NCBI GenBank assembly: GCA_945910975.1
Contig: CAMDZY010000069.1
Location: 1-8,591 of the forward strand
DNA: 8,591 nucleotides
Reading direction: 5' to 3'
DNA from: an uncultured Clostridia bacterium
GTDB lineage: Bacteria; Bacillota; Clostridia; Oscillospirales; Oscillospiraceae
Within the stretch, counting starts at the first letter, position 1. Every line of letters begins with the position of its first letter. Of the stretch, positions 4,866-8,591 are shown piece after piece. The notes under the pieces were generated by a model that was not told the origin of the DNA, searched no databases, and worked only from the letters and a program-made list of their open reading frames with translations. The position numbers were made by a program, and so were the translations under genes.

Positions 4866-6620
4866 TTACACCAGTGCGATGAATTGGTCGATATCCTCTG
4901 CCAGAGATTGCAGGCTGGCAAGCCAGAATTTGCGGTCGGTCAAATCGACACCGGCAATTTTGGCGGCGTCCTCTACATCGCAGACGGTCGTGGCATGGAG
5001 CATCTGCTTATATTTTGCCACAAACGCATCGCCCTCCTGCTGATAGCGCACATACAAGCCACGTGCAAACAGGCCACCGAAGGCATACGGGAAGTTGTAG
5101 AAGCTCAGGCTGCCGGAATAATAGTGGCTCTTGCACAACCACATATACGGATGCAGCGTATCGTGGTCAAGGCCGTCGCCGTAGGCTTTTTTCTGTGCTT
5201 CCAGCATCATCTCGCACAGGCGGTCGGCGGGCATGAACTCGCTGGAGCGGTTGTCGAACACGGCCGTTTCAAACAAATAGCGGCTGTAGATGTCGCAGAT
5301 GATCTGCGCGGCGTCCATCAGCATGGATTCCAGAATGGCGAGCTTTTCCGCATCGCTCTGCGCTGCGGCCAGTGCTGCGTGGTTGACGATGTTTTCATTG
5401 AAGGTGGAAGCGGTTTCCGCCACAGGCATGGAATAATCCAAGTTCAGTGGGCGGTGGCTGAAGGTATTGCGGTCATGGAATGCATGGCCAAGCTCATGCG
5501 CCAGCGTGACAATGTCGCCGTAAGCGCCGTCAAAATTGGTCAGCACGCGGCTTTGCTTGATGGAGGGAACACCACAGTCAAATGCGCCGCCGACCTTGCC
5601 CTCGCGCGGATAGAAATCGATCCATGCCTGGTCGAACGCCTGCTTGCCCATGGCCTGCAAATCCGCGTCAAAGCTGCCAAACAGTTCCAAAATGACATCA
5701 CGGGCTTCTTCAATCGTATATTTTTTGTCATTCTTGCCCATGGGCGCGAACATATCGTACCACGGCAAGCCGCCCTCATAGCCCAGTGCCTTGGCCTTAG
5801 CCTTGTAATATGCCCAGAATTTGGGTAGATATTCATCAATGGCCGACCACATTGCGTCAAGCGTTTCCCGCTTCATGTGCGACAGATGGAGCGCCTGATC
5901 CAGCGGCGACTTGTAACCGCGCAGTTTGCACTCGTTGATGACCTGTAGCTTGATGGAGTTGAGCGAGAATGCGACGGCATCCTTGATGCGGTCGTAGCAT
6001 TTCAGCTCCGCGCCATACGCCGCCTTGCGAACCGCAGGATCCGGGTCGTAGGCCATATTGCGCACGGTGGACAGGGTGATCGTTTTGCCGTCATATTCCA
6101 CCGGAACGGAGGAAGTCAAATTGGCCTGCAACTGCTCCCATGCCGACGCGCCGGACATATTCATCTTGGCAAGGAGGATCTCTTCTTTTTCCGAAAGCAG
6201 ATATTTGCTGTCGGCCTGGATGTTGTGCAGGAGATAGGAATATTCCATCAGCAGCGGGTCGGCTGCAATCAGCTCATCCAAATTGTCCAGCTTGGCCACG
6301 AAGTGGCGGAAGATCGCGCTGGAGCCTTCCATTTCTGCAAGCATATCCCACACCTTTTCCGCTGTGGATGCGCTTTTGGCATCGCGGGTGTCCGCAGACT
6401 GGCGAAGCATCGCGAACATACCGAGGTTGGAGCTGACCGTTTGAATTTCCTCCTGGCAACGCAGTGCCTTTACCAGCGCATCCTTCGGTTCCATTTGTGC
6501 AAGCTGCCCTGTGATATCGGAAAACTCCGCAAGCAGGTGTTCCAGTCTGTCCATATCCGCTTGAAATTTGGGGTCGTCAAAGCCCAGATATAATTCGTCC
6601 AAGGACCATGTTTCTTTCAT
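4866..6620 (-). CDS. pepF: Oligoendopeptidase F (M3 family zinc metallopeptidase)
   Basis: Cleaves oligopeptides of medium length in the cytoplasm, in peptide turnover or use. The 584-residue protein has the M3B layout: a long helical N-terminal part (PF08439-like region about 100-180) and the catalytic part from about 190. The zinc site is HELGH at 375-379 (TLAHELGHAFHDR) and the third ligand is the Glu of MPVAETASTFNE at about 398-409 (Glu402). HYYSGSLSFYNFPYAFG at 499-515 is the conserved Tyr-rich substrate-binding segment. The frame is open 12 codons further upstream; ATG at 6618-6620 is preferred because AGGAGG stands 7-8 bases before it and MKETWSLDELYLGFDDPKF is the normal family N-terminus. 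It has its own promoter, diverging from queT, and converges on the pgi unit terminator. Confidence 0.96.
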   Translation of the reverse strand: MKETWSLDELYLGFDDPKFQADMDRLEHLLAEFSDITGQLAQMEPKDALVKALRCQEEIQTVSSNLGMFAMLRQSADTRDAKSASTAEKVWDMLAEMEGSSAIFRHFVAKLDNLDELIAADPLLMEYSYLLHNIQADSKYLLSEKEEILLAKMNMSGASAWEQLQANLTSSVPVEYDGKTITLSTVRNMAYDPDPAVRKAAYGAELKCYDRIKDAVAFSLNSIKLQVINECKLRGYKSPLDQALHLSHMKRETLDAMWSAIDEYLPKFWAYYKAKAKALGYEGGLPWYDMFAPMGKNDKKYTIEEARDVILELFGSFDADLQAMGKQAFDQAWIDFYPREGKVGGAFDCGVPSIKQSRVLTNFDGAYGDIVTLAHELGHAFHDRNTFSHRPLNLDYSMPVAETASTFNENIVNHAALAAAQSDAEKLAILESMLMDAAQIICDIYSRYLFETAVFDNRSSEFMPADRLCEMMLEAQKKAYGDGLDHDTLHPYMWLCKSHYYSGSLSFYNFPYAFGGLFARGLYVRYQQEGDAFVAKYKQMLHATTVCDVEDAAKIAGVDLTDRKFWLASLQSLAEDIDQFIALV

Positions 6621-6654
6621 TCGTAAGCCTCCTGTTGTGATAAATATCCGCTGC

Positions 6655-6677
6655 AAGGGGCTACATCGGCGCCCCTT
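6655..6677 (-). promoter_or_regulatory. Hairpin in the pepF 5' leader
   Basis: AAGGGGC (6655-6661) and GCCCCTT (6671-6677) form a perfect 7-bp stem with a 9-base loop, inside the roughly 68-base leader and about 11 bases from the predicted start site. There is no T run after it on the minus strand, so it is not a terminator. It may stabilise the mRNA. Confidence 0.5.
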
Positions 6678-6694
6678 CGCTGTTTTACAGAATG

Positions 6695-6723
6695 ATTATA
6701 ACATTCGTTCCGTATAAAATCAA
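6695..6723 (-). promoter_or_regulatory. Sigma-A type promoter of pepF
   Basis: Minus-strand TTGATT (6723-6718) and a perfect TATAAT (6700-6695) are 17 bases apart. Transcription would start near 6688. Its -35 box is 8 bases from that of the divergent queT promoter. Confidence 0.85.
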
Positions 6724-6731
6724 CAAAAGAC

Positions 6732-6760
6732 TTGACAAATCCACCCAAATCCGCTATAAT
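6732..6760 (+). promoter_or_regulatory. Perfect consensus sigma-A promoter of queT
   Basis: TTGACA (6732-6737), 17-base spacer, TATAAT (6755-6760): both hexamers and the spacing match the consensus exactly. The predicted start is near 6767, so the transcript opens with the structured leader. Such a strong promoter in front of a transporter suggests control after initiation, which fits the leader. Confidence 0.92.
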
Positions 6761-6779
6761 TACCACAACATTTCCATAT

Positions 6780-6836
6780 GGGCAGTTCGGAACCATCCTG
6801 CCCCGGCAAAAAACGCCAAAATCAAAACTAGGGAGG
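6780..6836 (+). promoter_or_regulatory. Candidate preQ1 riboswitch aptamer upstream of queT
   Basis: The P1 stem is GGGCAG (6780-6785) with CTGCCC (6798-6803); its 12-base loop starts TTC and holds AACC (6791-6794), as in preQ1 class I pseudoknots. After it comes GGC-AAAAAAC-GCC (6805-6817), an A-rich segment AAAATCAAAACTA (6818-6830) and the SD-like GGGAGG (6831-6836). A small P1 hairpin, A-rich tail and SD just before a queuosine-precursor transporter is the usual preQ1 arrangement. The GGC/GCC element could be an inserted hairpin, which would fit class III, a class described mainly in Ruminococcaceae upstream of queT. I cannot fit the exact class from the sequence, and the P2 pairing I can find is only two G-C pairs (GG 6789-6790 with CC 6816-6817). 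Confidence 0.6.
6831..6836 (+). promoter_or_regulatory. SD sequence serving the leader ORF
   Basis: GGGAGG lies 8 bases before the ATG at 6845, ideal spacing for the 11-codon leader ORF, and about 47 bases before the queT start at 6884, too far to serve it directly. TCCTGCCC of the aptamer (6796-6803) can pair with GGGAGGA (6831-6837) with a single bulged G, a possible occlusion. Confidence 0.6.
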
Positions 6837-6844
6837 AAAGCGCG

Positions 6845-6868
6845 ATGGGTCATTGCGCCCATTTTTTT
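6845..6868 (+). terminator. Terminator hairpin in the queT leader, likely riboswitch expression platform
   Basis: ATGGGT (6845-6850) pairs with GCCCAT (6857-6862) with one T-G pair around CATTGC, and is followed directly by T residues to 6868 (seven T in all, the first in the stem). It stands 9 bases after the SD-like end of the aptamer candidate. CGCG at 6841-6844 and at 6870-6873 can add an outer helix. GATGG (6844-6848) is complementary to CCATC of the aptamer loop (6793-6797), so an antiterminator pairing is conceivable. Confidence 0.65.
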
Positions 6869-6880
6869 GCGCGAAAATGA
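6845..6880 (+). CDS. Possible 11-residue leader peptide upstream of queT
   Basis: ATG at 6845 with GGGAGG 8 bases upstream opens an 11-codon ORF, MGHCAHFFARK, ending in TGA at 6878-6880. The queT ATG follows three bases later in the same frame and has no SD of its own. The start codon and first codons form the 5' arm of the terminator hairpin. Translation of the ORF would open that hairpin and could deliver ribosomes to queT by reinitiation. The peptide sequence itself looks unremarkable, and the ORF could be only a by-product of the SD position. Confidence 0.4.
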   Translation: MGHCAHFFARK

Positions 6881-6883
6881 AAA

Positions 6884-7384
6884 ATGAAACACAACAACCT
6901 CAAACGACTGACCTTTTGCGGCATTTTAGCTGCCATTTACACCGTGCTGACCGTCATGCCGCCGCTCAACGCCATTGCCTACGGGCCGGTGCAGTTCCGC
7001 GTATCGGAAGCCCTGTGCGTCTTGCCTTTCATTGCTCCATGGACAACTTGGGGGCTGGTGCTTGGGTGCTTGCTTGCAAATCTGTTTTCCACGGTGACGG
7101 CGCTGGACATTGTGTTTGGTACGCTGGCCAGCCTGCTCGGCTGCCTGATCACGTCCAAGGTTCGCCACAAATGGCTTGTGCCGCTGCCCACCATTTTGAG
7201 CAACGGTTTGATTATCGGCGCAATGCTGGCTAGCGTCCTGACCCCGGACAGCTGGTGGAGCGGCTTTGTCCTCAACGGTGCGCAGGTCGCATTTGGGGAG
7301 CTTGTGGTGTTGTACATTCTGGGTATGCCGCTGCTTTTGATGCTGCAACGGCGCGGACTGGCGGAACGGCTGAAGGCGCTGTGA
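6884..7384 (+). CDS. queT: QueT, queuosine-precursor (preQ1) transporter S component
   Basis: QueT proteins are substrate-binding membrane subunits (S components) of energy-coupling factor transporters, believed to bring in 7-deazaguanine precursors such as preQ1 or queuine for tRNA queuosine. The protein has 166 residues with about five to six membrane segments. The family signature AYGPVQFRVSEALCVLPF (32-49) follows the first segment, then WGLVLGCLLANLFST (56-70) and DIVFGTLASLLGCLIT (75-90), with the later GAQVAFGELVVLYILGMPL at 132-150. ATG at 6884 is the only start possible without reading through the TGA at 6878-6880. It lacks an SD, so leader-coupled translation is likely. The ATPase and EcfT subunits are not here and are probably a shared module elsewhere. 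The Gx gene follows after 19 bases. Confidence 0.93.
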   Translation: MKHNNLKRLTFCGILAAIYTVLTVMPPLNAIAYGPVQFRVSEALCVLPFIAPWTTWGLVLGCLLANLFSTVTALDIVFGTLASLLGCLITSKVRHKWLVPLPTILSNGLIIGAMLASVLTPDSWWSGFVLNGAQVAFGELVVLYILGMPLLLMLQRRGLAERLKAL

Positions 7385-7403
7385 TTGCCGGGAAAGGATT
7401 GAG

Positions 7404-7883
7404 ATGAAAACCAGGCAATTGACCCTCTGCGCACTGCTCAGCGCCGTAGCGTTGGGAATTTTTGTATTGGAATCGCAAATCCCAGCCCCACTGCCAGGTG
7501 TAAAGCTGGGACTTGCGAACGGAATCACTATGGCGGCCGTGTTTTTGCTTGGGTGGAAGCAAGCAGCCGCCATACTGTTCACCAGAATTATCTTGGGCAG
7601 TCTGTGTACCGGTCTGGCGCAGCTGCCCTACAGCCTTGTCGGCGGTCTTTGCAGCATTCTGGCTGTGCTGGCCGTCAAGCACGTGCTACGACCCAATCAG
7701 CTTTGGGTCAGCAGCGCACTCGGCGGCATGGCGCACAACATTGGACAAATCGCCGTGGCCATCGCCATCACGCAAACGCCGCGCCTGCTGGTCTATTTGC
7801 CCGTGCTGCTTTTGTCCGGACTGCTGACCGGTATCTTCACCGGCCTTTGCGCCCAGTTTGCAGTCAAGCGTCTGAAAAAGTAA
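7404..7883 (+). CDS. Gx transporter family protein (annotated elsewhere as heptaprenyl diphosphate synthase component I)
   Basis: A 159-residue very hydrophobic protein with about five membrane segments. Family motifs: IFVLESQIPAPLPGVKLGLANGIT (19-42), TRIILGSL (60-67), SALGGMAHNIGQIAVA (104-119) and YLPVLLLSGLLTGIFTGL (131-148). It resembles ECF S components rather than a soluble prenyl synthase; the synthase name comes from the Pfam Hpre_diP_synt_I label and no prenyl-synthase aspartate-rich motif is present. AAAGGA lies about 5 bases before the ATG, and the gap after queT is 19 bases with no terminator, so it is cotranscribed with queT and shares the leader control. What it carries is unknown. 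Its TAA abuts the stop of the convergent VWA gene with no base between. Confidence 0.88.
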   Translation: MKTRQLTLCALLSAVALGIFVLESQIPAPLPGVKLGLANGITMAAVFLLGWKQAAAILFTRIILGSLCTGLAQLPYSLVGGLCSILAVLAVKHVLRPNQLWVSSALGGMAHNIGQIAVAIAITQTPRLLVYLPVLLLSGLLTGIFTGLCAQFAVKRLKK

Positions 7884-8546
7884 TTATCTCATTTTGCTTC
7901 TCTTTTGGTGATCCTCTGCGATTGCTTCGCTCCATGTGTCAGCAATCGGCTGGCTGTTGCGCATTGCACAAATCGGTGCGCTGATGGTATCGTACAGAAT
8001 GCGCGTGCCTTCGTTATCGGCGTTGTAGTTTACCGCACGGTTGGGTGCGATGCCAAAGCTCTGCGCCGTTTTCACCGCGTCAATGTTTGCGCCGATGAAC
8101 AAAAATTCCCAACCGTACTTTTCCTTCTGCCGTTCGATCATCTGCTTCACCTCAGGCAGGCTGTAGCAGTGGCTGGCATTCTCCATGCCGTCTGTTGTGA
8201 TGATGAACATTGTGTGCGCCGGCACATCCTCTGGGCGGGCGTATTTGTGAATGTTGCCGATGTGGTGGATCGCGCCGCCGATCGCATCAAGCAGCGCCGT
8301 GCAACCGCGTACGGTATAATCCCTGCTCGTCATTTCGGGGACGTCCTGTAGCTTGATCCTGTCGTGCAGCACCTGACTTACATTGTCGAACAGCACCGTG
8401 GACACATAGGCCTCCCCTTCCTCCCGTTTCTGCTTTTGAATCATGGAATTGAAGCCGCCAATGGTGTCCCGTTCCAATCCGCACATCGAACCGCTCCGGT
8501 CGAGGATGAATACCAGCTCTGTCACATTATTTGTTGTCTTTTTCAT
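7884..8546 (-). CDS. VWA domain protein
   Basis: A 220-residue protein, essentially one von Willebrand factor A domain. The metal-binding MIDAS residues are all present: DRSGS at 16-20, Thr83 in RGCTALLDA, and Asp119 in FIITTDGMENAS. VLFDN (51-55) and the alternating beta strands and helices (WEFLFIGANIDAVKTA at about 151-166) complete the fold. There is no signal peptide or membrane segment, so it should be cytoplasmic. Such stand-alone VWA proteins are often found with phosphatase or kinase partners, but none is in view. GGAGG stands before the ATG at 8544-8546. The frame stays open upstream to the edge, but the SD supports this start. The role cannot be named; a metal-dependent protein-binding scaffold is the general inference. 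Confidence 0.88.
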   Translation of the reverse strand: MKKTTNNVTELVFILDRSGSMCGLERDTIGGFNSMIQKQKREEGEAYVSTVLFDNVSQVLHDRIKLQDVPEMTSRDYTVRGCTALLDAIGGAIHHIGNIHKYARPEDVPAHTMFIITTDGMENASHCYSLPEVKQMIERQKEKYGWEFLFIGANIDAVKTAQSFGIAPNRAVNYNADNEGTRILYDTISAPICAMRNSQPIADTWSEAIAEDHQKRSKMR

Positions 8547-8591
8547 AATGATTTCCTCCGATCTTATTTCTTGGTTGACCTTGTAGCTATA

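Noticed and set aside
4884..5828. 314-codon open frame on the plus strand inside pepF
   Set aside because: It is antisense to the pepF catalytic region, which is intact; the His/Ala/Val-rich translation is typical of a shadow frame.
8564..8591. End of another minus-strand gene upstream of the VWA gene (reads IATRSTKK then TAA)
   Set aside because: Only nine codons are visible before the window edge; any random frame could do this. The stop-SD-ATG spacing would suit an operon but cannot be supported.
1..8591. Mobile elements, CRISPR arrays, tRNA or rRNA genes, defence genes
   Set aside because: I looked for transposase motifs, regular repeats and clover-leaf sequences and saw none; all long frames are accounted for by housekeeping or transporter families.

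Overview
The window suggests a low-complexity stretch of a Firmicutes (Clostridia) chromosome, most likely from the Oscillospiraceae/Ruminococcaceae group. This is inferred from the protein families (a DUF1653 protein, a small MVKG...KSPDP protein with a C-terminal anchor, QueT next to a Gx-family transporter), the strong AGGAGG-type ribosome binding sites, the consensus sigma-A promoters and the moderately high GC. I see no phage, insertion sequence, CRISPR, tRNA or rRNA. It reads as a core genome region with several structured RNA leaders.

Layout from the left. Bases 1-1407 are on the minus strand. The order of transcription is a DUF1653 protein, then rpsO (ribosomal protein S15) from its own strong promoter with a structured leader, then pnp (polynucleotide phosphorylase, cut by the window edge). 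The rpsO-pnp gap holds a weak intrinsic terminator and a long imperfect hairpin just before the pnp ribosome binding site. A small anchored protein of unknown function (+, 1470-1739) converges on, and overlaps by 17 bases, a RodA/FtsW-type peptidoglycan polymerase gene (-, 1723-2877).

The rodA and pgi genes diverge from a region of about 200 bases with a recognisable promoter for each and several dyad symmetries. pgi (glucose-6-phosphate isomerase) is followed by a small uncharacterised P-loop protein, and a strong intrinsic terminator closes the unit. An oligoendopeptidase F gene (-, 4866-6620) converges on that terminator.

At 6695-6760 two good sigma-A promoters stand back to back with only 8 bases between their -35 boxes. 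One drives pepF. The other is a perfect-consensus promoter for queT and a second ECF-type S component (Gx family). The queT leader has the look of a preQ1 riboswitch: a P1 hairpin, an A-rich tail, then an SD, a terminator hairpin with a T run, and an 11-codon leader ORF whose start codon lies inside the terminator stem. This leader is the most interesting element of the window. At the right end a VWA-domain protein (-) abuts the Gx gene stop-to-stop.
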